Below are positions 24,781-32,758 of a stretch of 64,000 bases of DNA, piece after piece; within the stretch, counting starts at the first letter, position 1; every line of letters begins with the position of its first letter. This stretch comes from Arthrobacter sp. B1805 (GTDB lineage: Bacteria; Actinomycetota; Actinomycetes; Actinomycetales; Micrococcaceae), in NCBI RefSeq assembly GCF_002929745.1, contig NZ_PJIQ01000011.1, positions 59,702 to 123,701 of the forward strand. The letters run 5' to 3'. The position numbers were made by a program, and so were the translations under genes. A model generated the notes under the pieces. It did not search any database and was not told where the DNA came from. It worked only from the letters and a program-made list of their open reading frames with translations.

Positions 24781-25992
24781 TCATGCAGCCCGAGGTAACG
24801 CAGATACGGCAGCGGATACATAAGGTGTCTCATCCCGAAGCATGGCCCAGAGGACATTCAGCCGGCGCCGTGCCAAACAGATGATGGCTTGCGTGTGTGA
24901 TTTCCCTTCGGCGCGTTTGCGGTCGTAGTACGTCCTGGACGGTGGATTGCTTTTCAGACTGGACATGGCTGCGAGGTAAAAGACGCGCAGGAGCCGGCGA
25001 TCGTAACGTCTGGGCCGGTGGTTGTTACCGGAAATTCTTCCGGAGTCCCTGGGCACCGGTGCCAGGCCTGCGACACTTGCGAGGCGGTCAGCGCCGTCGA
25101 AGGCTGTCATGTCCCCACCCGTGGCGCCGAGGAACTCCGCGCTCAGGACAGGGCCGAAGCCTGGCATGCTCAACAGGATGCTGGTGTGCCGGTGGTCGAA
25201 AACTCGTGTACTGATGAGCGCATCCAAATCCGCAAGTTCATGTTCGAGATCGAGGACGTCCTGGGCGAGGGTTGCGGCCATCATCTCCCCCACCCTTTGC
25301 GCCGGCACCACGGTGTATTGGGACTTCGCCGCGGCGATGGCTTTCTCCGCCACCCGGGCACTGCTGCGAGCTCCCTGCTTCTTCAACCATGCATGCACCC
25401 GGGATTCACCGGCCCGGCGCAGTGCCTCCGGTGTCCGGTACCGGGTCAAGAGCATCAATGCTGCTTTGGACCGGCTGTAATCGAAGGCCTGCTCGAGTGC
25501 GGGGAAGTACTCCAGCAGCTGAGCCCTTAGCCGGTTGATGGCCCGTACCCGATCGATTGCTTTATCGGCTCGGCGGGAGGTCAGGATCCGCAGATCCACG
25601 CTTACTTCATCGCCTGCCCGTAATGGCTGTAGATCCCTGCGCATACGCGCTTGATCAGCGATCACCAGCGCGTCCTTCGCATCGGTTTTCCCGTCACCGC
25701 GGTAGGTCTTGGACGCGTGATGGACTGTGCGCCCCGGGATGTAGAGCAGGCGCTGGTCATGAGCAGCGAGCAAGGCGATCAGTAACGCCGCTCCCCCATG
25801 GTTTAAGTCCGTCGCCCACGTCACCTCGTCCCCCAGGCCGCCGGCCAGACTCGCGACATCCGCGATGAGATCAAGCAGCGCACTCTCATCATTCGCGATC
25901 CGTTGTGAGTACAAACGAGCCCCGTCCGCGTCGATCACCACGCAGTGGTGATGGGTCTTACCTGCATCTACACCAGCCCACAGCTGCACCAT
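24781..25992 (-). CDS. IS110-family transposase
   Basis: A 403-residue DEDD transposase/recombinase. The N-terminal RuvC-like domain begins LWAGVDAGKTHHHCVVID with the first Asp and holds GKTDAKDALVIADQAR with the later Asp residues. The C-terminal Tnp domain has LLSMPGFGPVLSAEFLGATG and SVAGLAPVPRDSGRISGN, which includes the conserved serine. The ATG at 25992 has GGAGG six bases upstream; the frame from 26004 is longer than needed. The stop lies only 35 bases from the GNAT stop, so non-coding sequence is mainly on the upstream side, as in the IS110 group guided by a bridge RNA. Confidence 0.9.
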   Translation of the reverse strand: MVQLWAGVDAGKTHHHCVVIDADGARLYSQRIANDESALLDLIADVASLAGGLGDEVTWATDLNHGGAALLIALLAAHDQRLLYIPGRTVHHASKTYRGDGKTDAKDALVIADQARMRRDLQPLRAGDEVSVDLRILTSRRADKAIDRVRAINRLRAQLLEYFPALEQAFDYSRSKAALMLLTRYRTPEALRRAGESRVHAWLKKQGARSSARVAEKAIAAAKSQYTVVPAQRVGEMMAATLAQDVLDLEHELADLDALISTRVFDHRHTSILLSMPGFGPVLSAEFLGATGGDMTAFDGADRLASVAGLAPVPRDSGRISGNNHRPRRYDRRLLRVFYLAAMSSLKSNPPSRTYYDRKRAEGKSHTQAIICLARRRLNVLWAMLRDETPYVSAAVSALPRAA

Positions 25993-26425
25993 TGCAGCCT
26001 CCAATCATCTCGGCTTCCAGTAACGCCCAGCAGATAACCGCGCCGTCGTGTCCTTATCCAGCGAGCTTCAGTCGCGTCTCTCAATCAGCGGTCGGGCCAT
26101 CACGGGAACGGCAGGCGGCCAATCCTACGAAGCCGTCACGACAAGCGCCCGGCACAGCAGCAACAGCCATACCCACTACCCCTGGGTAGCCAAGACACTA
26201 CAACTGCCCCGGAACCACCCGCTCAACAACATAAGGACAGCAGCAAAGACCAGAGGGGCCGGTGCGACGTAGGAGCGCCGGCCGGACAGTCCGGAACATT
26301 GCGGAGGACCATCGTGGCGCGGTGGAGCGCAGCGGAACCGCGCCACTCGTCCCCAATTCCTTGTCCTCTGCATCGGCCAGTCCCCCGTAATACTCCTTGA
26401 GGACCTAACAACACCTCGCAGGTCT
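25993..26425 (-). ncRNA. Non-coding upstream end of the IS110 element, candidate bridge RNA region
   Basis: About 430 bases upstream of the transposase hold no supported gene but several hairpins: CTACCC/GGGTAG near 26179-26192, CCGGAC/GTCCGG at 26282-26294, and a perfect 10-bp stem GTGGCGCGGT/ACCGCGCCAC at 26314-26323 and 26337-26346. In the IS110 group the left-end non-coding region encodes the bridge RNA that pairs with donor and target. The exact RNA and element end cannot be fixed from one copy, and the right-hand hairpins may be outside it. Confidence 0.4.
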
Positions 26426-26734
26426 CTATTTGTCGCCGTACCGTTCCTCCAAGACTGGCCAAAGGATATTCTCGATCAACTTCTGCTGCGATATTTCTTC
26501 AGTCTCAGCTGCCCGGCGCAGTAGTTCGAGTTGAGATTTACTGACCCGAATGTTGGCACCGCTCGTTTTCGGCTCCTTGTTTCGGCGCTTCCATGCCGGC
26601 AGGTTCCGATTGGGCTGAGCCTGTCGGGAGGGACGGTCCTCTGACTCGGGCACCTCAGGCTGCTCCGCTTTCGCTGCAAACTCTTCCGCTGCTCGTTCCT
26701 GCTGCGCGGTGGTGCGTTGCCTTACTTTCACCAT
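26426..26734 (-). CDS. Partition protein, ribbon-helix-helix type (ParB/ParG-like)
   Basis: A 102-residue protein. The N-terminal half is charged and flexible (Glu, Lys, Arg, Gln rich), and the C-terminal half NIRVSKSQLELLRRAAETEEISQQKLIENILWPVL fits a ribbon-helix-helix fold (one strand, two helices). This layout, directly behind parA, is typical of small centromere-binding partners such as ParG. The start overlaps the parA stop by seven bases, so translation is coupled. It probably binds the GTAGTA repeats upstream of parA. Confidence 0.7.
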   Translation of the reverse strand: MVKVRQRTTAQQERAAEEFAAKAEQPEVPESEDRPSRQAQPNRNLPAWKRRNKEPKTSGANIRVSKSQLELLRRAAETEEISQQKLIENILWPVLEERYGDK

Positions 26735-27363
26735 GCCAGGATCTCCTCTGCTAACCTCTGGATCTCGTTCTTCGCTTTGCTGTCTCGCATCTCGACCACG
26801 CCCAGCCCCTCAGCCAAGGCCTCCTTGTAGGCGTTGCGCTCGTGCAGCCGGGCCGATGCCAGACGTATTTCAGGGAACTCAGCCAGGTACTGCTTTGCTT
26901 GGTCTGCTGCTTTCGAGAAGGTATTTGTCGGAACCCGGTTCAGTACTGCGAGCACCTTTAATTCCGGATTCAGGTCCCGCGCTTCTTCAATGACCTTCGC
27001 CAGTTGCTCTGTAACATCCAATGCCGGTTGAGTCGGTTCGATCGGAGCAAGCAGCATGTCTGCTGTAGTCATAGCCGTTCGCATCTCACGTGAGTCCTTG
27101 CCCGGTGCATCGACAATTACGACCCCATATCTCTCCCCTAGGTCCATCAGTGTCTGGCGTAGATTCCCGGTCTTCTGGAGTGTCTGTACCGGAACTCCCC
27201 CAGCTTCCTCTCGATCCCTCGCCCAGTTGGTGGACGTATGGACTGTTGGGTCAGCCTCTAGAATGAACGGATCCATATCGCGCCTCTGAAACTCCACGGC
27301 GAGATTGACGGCGATAGTGCTCTTACCAACACCGCCCTTATGATGCGCAATCAGGAGAATCAT
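26728..27363 (-). CDS. parA: ParA-family plasmid partition ATPase
   Basis: A 211-residue Walker-type partition ATPase without an N-terminal DNA-binding domain (type Ib). Deviant Walker A HHKGGVGKST lies at residues 7-16, VVIVDAPGKDSREMRTA gives the Walker A' region near 81-97, and the LLAPIEPTQPALDV and VLNRVPTNT stretches follow. The ATG at 27363 has GAAAGG upstream and matches the usual MILLIAHxKGG opening; the longer frame to 27528 runs through the repeat field and is not coding. ParA moves plasmid copies on the nucleoid together with the RHH partner downstream. Confidence 0.9.
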   Translation of the reverse strand: MILLIAHHKGGVGKSTIAVNLAVEFQRRDMDPFILEADPTVHTSTNWARDREEAGGVPVQTLQKTGNLRQTLMDLGERYGVVIVDAPGKDSREMRTAMTTADMLLAPIEPTQPALDVTEQLAKVIEEARDLNPELKVLAVLNRVPTNTFSKAADQAKQYLAEFPEIRLASARLHERNAYKEALAEGLGVVEMRDSKAKNEIQRLAEEILAW

Positions 27364-27375
27364 AGAACCCTTTCT

Positions 27376-27690
27376 GATAGTAATACGGTAGTAATTTGGT
27401 AGTAGCGCACTACTAGTTTGGTAGTAATACACTACCGAACTAGTAGTTGGATCGTGGCATACACACCGTCGACCTTTGCCACTACCGATTAAAATAGTAG
27501 TAATACAGTACCAGTACGGTAGTACCATGCTACTAATGTAGTAGTAGTATCACATCACTACAGACGCACTCTGGTGCTAAACGGCTTTCGAGGTGACGCA
27601 GGAGCGATGAAAGTCGCATCAAAGTGATTCAATTATCTTGATGCTTCTACTATGGTAGTAGTGTTGTAGTACTTTACTACTTGTTCGGTA
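27376..27690. repeat. GTAGTA/TACTAC repeat field, candidate centromere (parS) and operator
   Basis: About 300 bases upstream of parA contain at least a dozen GTAGTA, GGTAGT or their complements (for example at 27386, 27397, 27406, 27420, 27431, 27480, 27495, 27520, 27530, 27540, 27647, 27655, 27665), in both orientations and AT-rich for this replicon. A separate inverted repeat GCATCAA...TTGATGC lies at 27616-27644. Such arrays act as centromeres and partition promoter operators for RHH proteins, and an origin function is also possible. Confidence 0.65.
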
Positions 27691-27745
27691 GCAATAGCAG
27701 GCGCGGAACCGGCAGGTCTGTCTTGTCGGAAGAGATCGGTACGGT

Positions 27746-28054
27746 ATGCCGGTGACTTCAGCTCCTCACCCTGGTTGGCACGGGATACCGCCCAGCGCGG
27801 ACCGCTATGTGCCTCCGCTGCAGCTCGACCCACCTGATCGGCCGGCGACTGAGTCGGAGAAGGCACCTGCGATGTGGGTGGAGTTGGAGTACCCGGATGG
27901 TCGGAAGCAGACGTTGAAGGGTTTCGCGATGGCATGGACATCTGATGCGGTGTACGCGCAGTGGGTTGAGTTCTCGCGGGCTCGTGAGGCGTGGGTGCGT
28001 CCGGATCAGTGCCGGCGCCGTGACATCCCGGTCAAGAATCGTTTCGGTACCTGA
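27746..28054 (+). CDS. Small hypothetical plasmid protein
   Basis: A frame of 102 codons. The C-terminal 60 residues, from MWVELEYPDGRKQTLKGFAM to VRPDQCRRRDIPVKNRF, look like a compact folded domain (SH3- or Tudor-like strand pattern, basic end). The N-terminal 42 residues are proline-rich. ATG at 27872 with GGAGAAGG upstream is the alternative and perhaps better start. It is divergent from the parA operon across the repeat field. No function known. Confidence 0.55.
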   Translation: MPVTSAPHPGWHGIPPSADRYVPPLQLDPPDRPATESEKAPAMWVELEYPDGRKQTLKGFAMAWTSDAVYAQWVEFSRAREAWVRPDQCRRRDIPVKNRFGT

Positions 28055-28236
28055 GCGCCAGGAGGCTGTGCACGGCCACCGCTCGCTCGAGGTGAGTTAC
28101 CCCGTGTCGGTGACGCAGGTCGTTGTGTGCAGGCGGGCCGTTGGTTCGTGCTGTCCATATGTGTGCGGGACAAGCAGCGGAGCGTGGGGGAGCTTGTGCC
28201 GTGCCCATGTGGGCAGGAGACGTGGCCAATGTGTGG

Positions 28237-28533
28237 TCAGGGTGTGGTCGCGTTCCACTCCGCGAGGAAGTCGCTGAGTGTCAGCTGGGCCAGGTCTTGT
28301 TCGATGCGCATCAGCAGGTCGGCTGTCTCATCGCGGGTTCCGCTGCTGACACGCAACACTTCCTCTCCGGTGGTTTTGTACCTGACCACAATGGTGCCGA
28401 GCGCGGCCCCGCTGAAGTCTCCGAGGAAGAAGGCTTTGGCGTAGGCACTGAGCCACCAAAGACTGTGGCCGAGGCCCCGGTGAGCGCTTGAGTTGATGAA
28501 CGCTTCAAGTTGGTCGCCGGCAACGTCAGACAT
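28237..28533 (-). CDS. Small hypothetical protein downstream of rep
   Basis: A 98-residue protein starting MSDVAGDQLEAFINSSAHRG, with a mixed hydrophobic core (LWWLSAYAKAFFLGDFSGAA) and a helical end (ETADLLMRIEQDLAQLTLSDFL). It follows the rep gene on the same strand with a 67-base gap and may be co-transcribed. Family not recognised. Confidence 0.5.
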   Translation of the reverse strand: MSDVAGDQLEAFINSSAHRGLGHSLWWLSAYAKAFFLGDFSGAALGTIVVRYKTTGEEVLRVSSGTRDETADLLMRIEQDLAQLTLSDFLAEWNATTP

Positions 28534-28600
28534 TGTTGGAACCTCCATGCTGTGCAGCCCGTGGAGCTGCTCGCGGCCAAGTTGAGTGTCGTGGTCGATG

Positions 28601-30541
28601 CTAAGCCACTTGTCTCGCAGCGTTCCAGAGGGATCGCTGGTACTCGGCCTCGTTCTCGAGGGGCGGTAGCCAGTGATCGTCTACTTCTGCGTCGTGCAGC
28701 TCGTGCTCGTTGAGCTGGGGGACGAGATGGCGGTCCAGCCACGCGTGCCAGGCGGCGCGTTCCTTGCGGTAGCGGGTGAGCTGGGCTTCACGGTCCTCGG
28801 TAGCACCGAGGCGGTCTGCAAGCTGGGAGAGGTTGGTGATGGCTACGACTTCCCAGCGGCCATGGTGTCTGCGGATCATCTGCAGGGCCTCCATGCCGGC
28901 GAGGTGGTCGATGAGGGCCCGGCGTGAAATGCCCGTGGTGCGGGTGAGGTCGGCAGTGCTGGGGGAGTGGTGGCCGCGTTCGATGGCTTCGTAGGCGAGG
29001 GCTGAGACGTCTCCGAGGACCCGAAACACGGGGCGGATGGCGTGGATCTTGCCTTTGCGCCAAGTGAGGGTGCGGGCGAGCTGCTGGAAGTGATCGGGGA
29101 GCTGGACGGCGTAGGTGTCGGCGTTGCGGCCGCGTGCGCGGTCGATGCGGGTGAGGATGCCTGCCGATACTCGTTCGAGGATGGGTAGGAGGCGGGCGAT
29201 GGTGGCGTGGCTCTTGCCGAGGGCGAGGGCGAAGGTGCGGCAACCGACGTCGAGGATGTTGGTTTCCATGGTCCGCATGTAGGCCAAGACTGCGCGAATG
29301 AGGAACCGGAGGTGAGTGCCTTCCCTGCCTCGTTCCATGAGCCTGCGATCGAGCACCGCGTAGAGGACATTCTCGAGGTCGTTCACAAGCTGATGGATGG
29401 AGGGCTGGCTTGGCTGCAGAGCGAGGTTGGGGCTGCCCCCCGTGAGGTAAGTGGGGCTTGTGTCGTATTTGTGCGCAGTCTTCTTCCCTGCTTGTTGAGA
29501 GGGGTCTTTCGCTGGTGCGGTGGTGGCGGTGAACGCTTGGGCTTTGGCCCACTCGACGGGCAGGAGCCGGTCGGTCTTGGTGCCGTAGAGGGCGGCGAGG
29601 CCGGCGAACTGGTCGGTCATGCCTGCGCGGACCTGAGCGAGAGTCCAGTGGCAGGCGGAGAAGTGGTTGAGAACCGCCATGCGTGCTTCTGAGTGGCTGG
29701 CGTAGCGGCTGGTGTCGTAGAGCCCTGTGCGGGCCACGGAGCGCAGGGGGCGCTCACTGCCGGCCGTTGGTGCCGATGATGTTGCGGATCCCTTGGCAAT
29801 TGCTCGGACGGCTGCTGTCGCGGCCGTTGCGCGTTCTTGTGTGCGGCGTTGCTGCTCGAGGCGGTGCAGCTCCGGCGCCAGGACTGTGCGCAGCGCGGCC
29901 AGCGCGGTGGTGGGGTTGCGGCGGGTGAGGATACCGTAGGCGTCCGTGAGCGGCGTGATGAGTCTCTGATGGCCACCAGCTTTGTGGGCGGATCCTGGGA
30001 CCCGGATGCAGCCGTGGACGACGTTCTGGTGCGGGCTAGGGTCAAGGCTGACGGCGCGACGTCCGAAAGCTTCGACCAGCTGGCGGGCCTCGGCCGCAGT
30101 GAGGGGTTCCTGTAACGGCACGTACAGGTGGCGGCCGCCGCTGGGTGACTCGTCCTCGACGTAGGCGAGGCCGGCTGCGCGCAGGATCTCTCCAAGGCGT
30201 CGGGCGTCGTCGTCGACGACCGCCTTCCGGGCCTTGGAAGTGTCGAGGTCGAGGACGAGTGTGCGGACGGAGCCGTTGACGTTGTGCAGCATGACAGCCG
30301 CCGGACGCGCAGGAGGCGTCCTGGTGATCGGCAGGGGAGTGGTGGGCCGCGGGTACTGGAACCGGCCGTCCTTCCACCGTCCAAGACGGTAGAACGGCTG
30401 CCCGGCGATAAGCGGCGCCAAGGCCCATACCGCATCACGGTGGGAGGAATCGTCACGGCGTGGCGCGGTATAAGGAGCTGGAGGTGCTTCAAGCACTCGG
30501 TGTACACTTTCGGCAGAGGGTACGACCTGAAAAGGACGCAC
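28601..30541 (-). CDS. Plasmid replication initiator with primase-polymerase-like domain
   Basis: A 646-residue Rep-like protein. TLVLDLDTSK (DLD at residues 98-100) and DESPSGGRHLYVPL (SGGRH at 134-138) are the metal-binding hDxD and sxH motifs of archaeo-eukaryotic-type primases. GCIRVPGSAHKAGG near 180 fits the same family. The C-terminal half has a helical domain and a winged helix (TADLTRTTGISRRALIDHL). Combined primase and DNA-binding domains are typical of actinobacterial plasmid initiators. Start is GTG at 30541 with a weak site. The leader faces a strong plus-strand terminator, which may end an antisense RNA. Confidence 0.75.
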   Translation of the reverse strand: MRPFQVVPSAESVHRVLEAPPAPYTAPRRDDSSHRDAVWALAPLIAGQPFYRLGRWKDGRFQYPRPTTPLPITRTPPARPAAVMLHNVNGSVRTLVLDLDTSKARKAVVDDDARRLGEILRAAGLAYVEDESPSGGRHLYVPLQEPLTAAEARQLVEAFGRRAVSLDPSPHQNVVHGCIRVPGSAHKAGGHQRLITPLTDAYGILTRRNPTTALAALRTVLAPELHRLEQQRRTQERATAATAAVRAIAKGSATSSAPTAGSERPLRSVARTGLYDTSRYASHSEARMAVLNHFSACHWTLAQVRAGMTDQFAGLAALYGTKTDRLLPVEWAKAQAFTATTAPAKDPSQQAGKKTAHKYDTSPTYLTGGSPNLALQPSQPSIHQLVNDLENVLYAVLDRRLMERGREGTHLRFLIRAVLAYMRTMETNILDVGCRTFALALGKSHATIARLLPILERVSAGILTRIDRARGRNADTYAVQLPDHFQQLARTLTWRKGKIHAIRPVFRVLGDVSALAYEAIERGHHSPSTADLTRTTGISRRALIDHLAGMEALQMIRRHHGRWEVVAITNLSQLADRLGATEDREAQLTRYRKERAAWHAWLDRHLVPQLNEHELHDAEVDDHWLPPLENEAEYQRSLWNAARQVA

Positions 30542-30608
30542 TCGGTTGAGCTACTCACCGGCAGTCTTGGCGGATAAGACGGTGTGAAGCTTGGATTCTT
30601 GGATATGA

Positions 30609-30638
30609 GAAGGCCCGCTACGGCGGGCCTTCTTTTTT
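30609..30638 (+). terminator. Strong intrinsic terminator facing the rep leader
   Basis: GAAGGCCCGC and GCGGGCCTTC form a perfect 10-bp stem with loop TACG, followed by six T. The U-tract is on the plus strand, yet no plus-strand gene precedes it; the only transcript it could end would run antisense to the rep leader. Confidence 0.8.
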
Positions 30639-30840
30639 ATGACGCTTTGCTGAGCTGGAATGCCTCCTGGCCGGTGATTGCATCGAGGTCAATGGTTTCG
30701 AGGTAGCTATGAACGAGACGGGCGACTAGGTCGCTCCTGTTCTCGTCCGTCGCTGCAACGACCGCGGCGAGCTTTTGGGCGTCGCTCATCGGCAGTCGGG
30801 CGGTGATGACGTGGCGTTCACCCTTGCTGCGCTGTGCCAT
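30637..30840 (-). CDS. Small ribbon-helix-helix (CopG-like) DNA-binding protein
   Basis: A 67-residue protein. HVITARLPMSDAQKLAAVVA then ENRSDLVARLVHSYLETI gives a strand followed by two helices, the ribbon-helix-helix pattern of copy-number and mobilisation regulators. GAGGGATC precedes the ATG at 30840; the longer frame to 30981 lacks support. It lies just upstream of the rep leader and could regulate rep or nicking at transfer. Its stop falls right at the plus-strand terminator. Confidence 0.65.
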   Translation of the reverse strand: MAQRSKGERHVITARLPMSDAQKLAAVVAATDENRSDLVARLVHSYLETIDLDAITGQEAFQLSKAS

Positions 30841-30938
30841 GATCCCTCTTCCAGTTGAACCTGTAAGACAGATCAAACCTGAATCAGATTGAGTTAAGTG
30901 GGAAGGCGGCGGCGTGTCGCGGCACACTTTTACTCGCA

Positions 30939-31589
30939 TCAGAGCCCCATGTCCTGGAACTGGTGTCCTACGACGTCCCACTGGCCGTCGTGCTTCTCGA
31001 GGTAGATCGTGACGATCTGCCGCCCGGTGGTAGGGAGGTCGGTTCCGTCGCGGCTGATCCAGCGCCAGCTGACGTCATAGGCGCGGATGGCCTTGTCGTC
31101 GGCTACGTCTTCGGAGACGTCGCCGGGGGCGGGAACGATCGAGGGCGCGCTGTATGCCTGGTGCTCGGCGGGTTCCAGCCATTCGCCTTGTGCGCCGTTG
31201 CGCTCGGGCTCGACCTGGTTGATCGCCCATTCGTTGCTCATCAGCGGGATCGCACGGATCGCGGCTGCTGTCTGGGTGGTGTCGATTGTGGTGTCCCACG
31301 AGTGCAGCATGAGCGCGGCGACCTCGGCCGTGGACTCGACATCGGCGCGGTCAGCGTCGTAGGGGGTCGCAAAGGTGCCGTTGCCGATCAAGTCGCTTTC
31401 AGCCATTGGCGTGTAGGAGCCCTCGTAAACGGTCGTCGGCGTTGTTTCGAAGGTTGGCCCAGCCTGCTCATCAACGCTGCTGCAGGCGACTGCTGAGAGC
31501 GTCAGTGACATGACCAGGCACAGCACGGCCGTCGAGCGGCGGTGCAGGTGCTGGTGTGTGGGTCGGTGGTGCGTGGGTGTCGGGGTCAT
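30939..31589 (-). CDS. Conjugation-associated lipoprotein
   Basis: A 216-residue exported protein. The signal peptide ends LTLSAVAC (lipid cysteine near residue 36). The mature part ends with YDVSWRWISRDGTDLPTTGR and VTIYLEKHDGQWDVVGHQF, which looks like an NTF2-like cone fold, as in VirB8/TcpC-type conjugation proteins. The ATG overlaps the stop of the transglycosylase gene (ATGA), so it belongs to that operon. Probably an extracytoplasmic part of the secretion channel. Confidence 0.6.
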   Translation of the reverse strand: MTPTPTHHRPTHQHLHRRSTAVLCLVMSLTLSAVACSSVDEQAGPTFETTPTTVYEGSYTPMAESDLIGNGTFATPYDADRADVESTAEVAALMLHSWDTTIDTTQTAAAIRAIPLMSNEWAINQVEPERNGAQGEWLEPAEHQAYSAPSIVPAPGDVSEDVADDKAIRAYDVSWRWISRDGTDLPTTGRQIVTIYLEKHDGQWDVVGHQFQDMGL

Positions 31590-32701
31590 GATGCTGGCCA
31601 CGCGCCTTTCTCTTTGAGGATCGGTTCGGGGTCGATGTTGAAGCCTTCGTACGGGTAGGTGACGTCGGGGGCTTCGGGTGTATAAATCTCGAAATGTAGA
31701 TGTGTAGGAACGCTGCCGAGGTCTGCCTTGTTGCCCTCAGCGCCGATGATGTCGCCGCGTTTGAGCTTGTCGCCCACCTTCACGGAGTAGGCGTTGAGGT
31801 GGCAGAACGCGAACCCGAAGTCGGGGTCGTCGCCGTCTTCCTTGGCGATCACGCACCCGTCCTTGTCGTTGAACCCGGTGATGCGCAGGTCTGTGGGTGC
31901 GACGACGGGTCCGCCGTTGCCGTAGCCGGCGCCGGGTGTGGAGATGTCCACGCCCACGTGGTCTTGGGCCCAGGCGGGCAGGCCGATGACGTTGCGCTTC
32001 CCGTAGCCGGAGGTGAAGACGCCTCCCGGCAGGGGAACGGTCCACTCGCCGTCTCCAAGGTCGCCGTCCCACGGCTTGCCGCCGGTGGGTGCCTTGCAGT
32101 CCATGGAGAACCCGCTCTGCGCGGAGTCGAGGATGGCACTGACGTACTTCTCTGTCTCCTGGTACGGGGGAATGCCCTTGTACTGCTGCACGGCTCCCGG
32201 GCCGGCGTTGTACGCGGCGAGGGTGAGCTGCACGAGCAGGTTCGCATCCCCGCCTGCGATCGACTGCACTTCCTCCTTCAGTGCGGCCATGTACCGCCCG
32301 TAGGCGGGGATGGCGTCCTTCGCGGAGAACGGGTCACCGCCGTTGCCGTAGGCCGCCCACGTCGCTGGCATGAATTGGGCGACGCCCTGGGCCCCGACAG
32401 GACTGGTGGCGTTCTCGTTCCACCCCGACTCTTGGTTCAGCTGAGCGGCGACGACGCTGGCAGGAAGGCCCGCCTCTTTCGCTGCCGCCTCCACCAGAGG
32501 CCCCCACCCGTTCGGAACAGCCTGCAGGGCGCCTGGCTTCGCACCGGCGTCCTCGGACACGGTGCAGGACGCTCGTTCAAGCTGCGCGGCCTCCTCGTCC
32601 TCAGCGATGCCGGCGACAAGCATGGTCATGGCCACGACCGCTCCGAGAGGCACGACGGTGAGGGCGGCGATGCCGCACCCGATGGCTTTCCCCCCTGCCA
32701 T
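31586..32701 (-). CDS. Bifunctional cell-wall hydrolase: lytic transglycosylase plus M23 peptidase (VirB1-like)
   Basis: A 371-residue membrane-anchored enzyme. After an N-terminal helix (IAALTVVPLGAVVAMTMLVA) comes a transglycosylase domain with QLNQESGW (catalytic Glu at 91), GAQGVAQFMPATW and LAAYNAGPGAV. The C-terminal half has the M23 zinc-site pattern HVGVD near 244 and THLHFE near 340. It would open peptidoglycan from glycan and peptide sides for assembly of the conjugation channel. Upstream are the ParA-like ATPase and HTH gene on the same strand; downstream the lipoprotein overlaps by ATGA. Confidence 0.85.
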   Translation of the reverse strand: MAGGKAIGCGIAALTVVPLGAVVAMTMLVAGIAEDEEAAQLERASCTVSEDAGAKPGALQAVPNGWGPLVEAAAKEAGLPASVVAAQLNQESGWNENATSPVGAQGVAQFMPATWAAYGNGGDPFSAKDAIPAYGRYMAALKEEVQSIAGGDANLLVQLTLAAYNAGPGAVQQYKGIPPYQETEKYVSAILDSAQSGFSMDCKAPTGGKPWDGDLGDGEWTVPLPGGVFTSGYGKRNVIGLPAWAQDHVGVDISTPGAGYGNGGPVVAPTDLRITGFNDKDGCVIAKEDGDDPDFGFAFCHLNAYSVKVGDKLKRGDIIGAEGNKADLGSVPTHLHFEIYTPEAPDVTYPYEGFNIDPEPILKEKGAWPAS

Positions 32702-32758
32702 GCCTTCCTAACCCCTGCGTTTGAACTGAGACCGAATGTGAGACCGGATGATGTGCGT

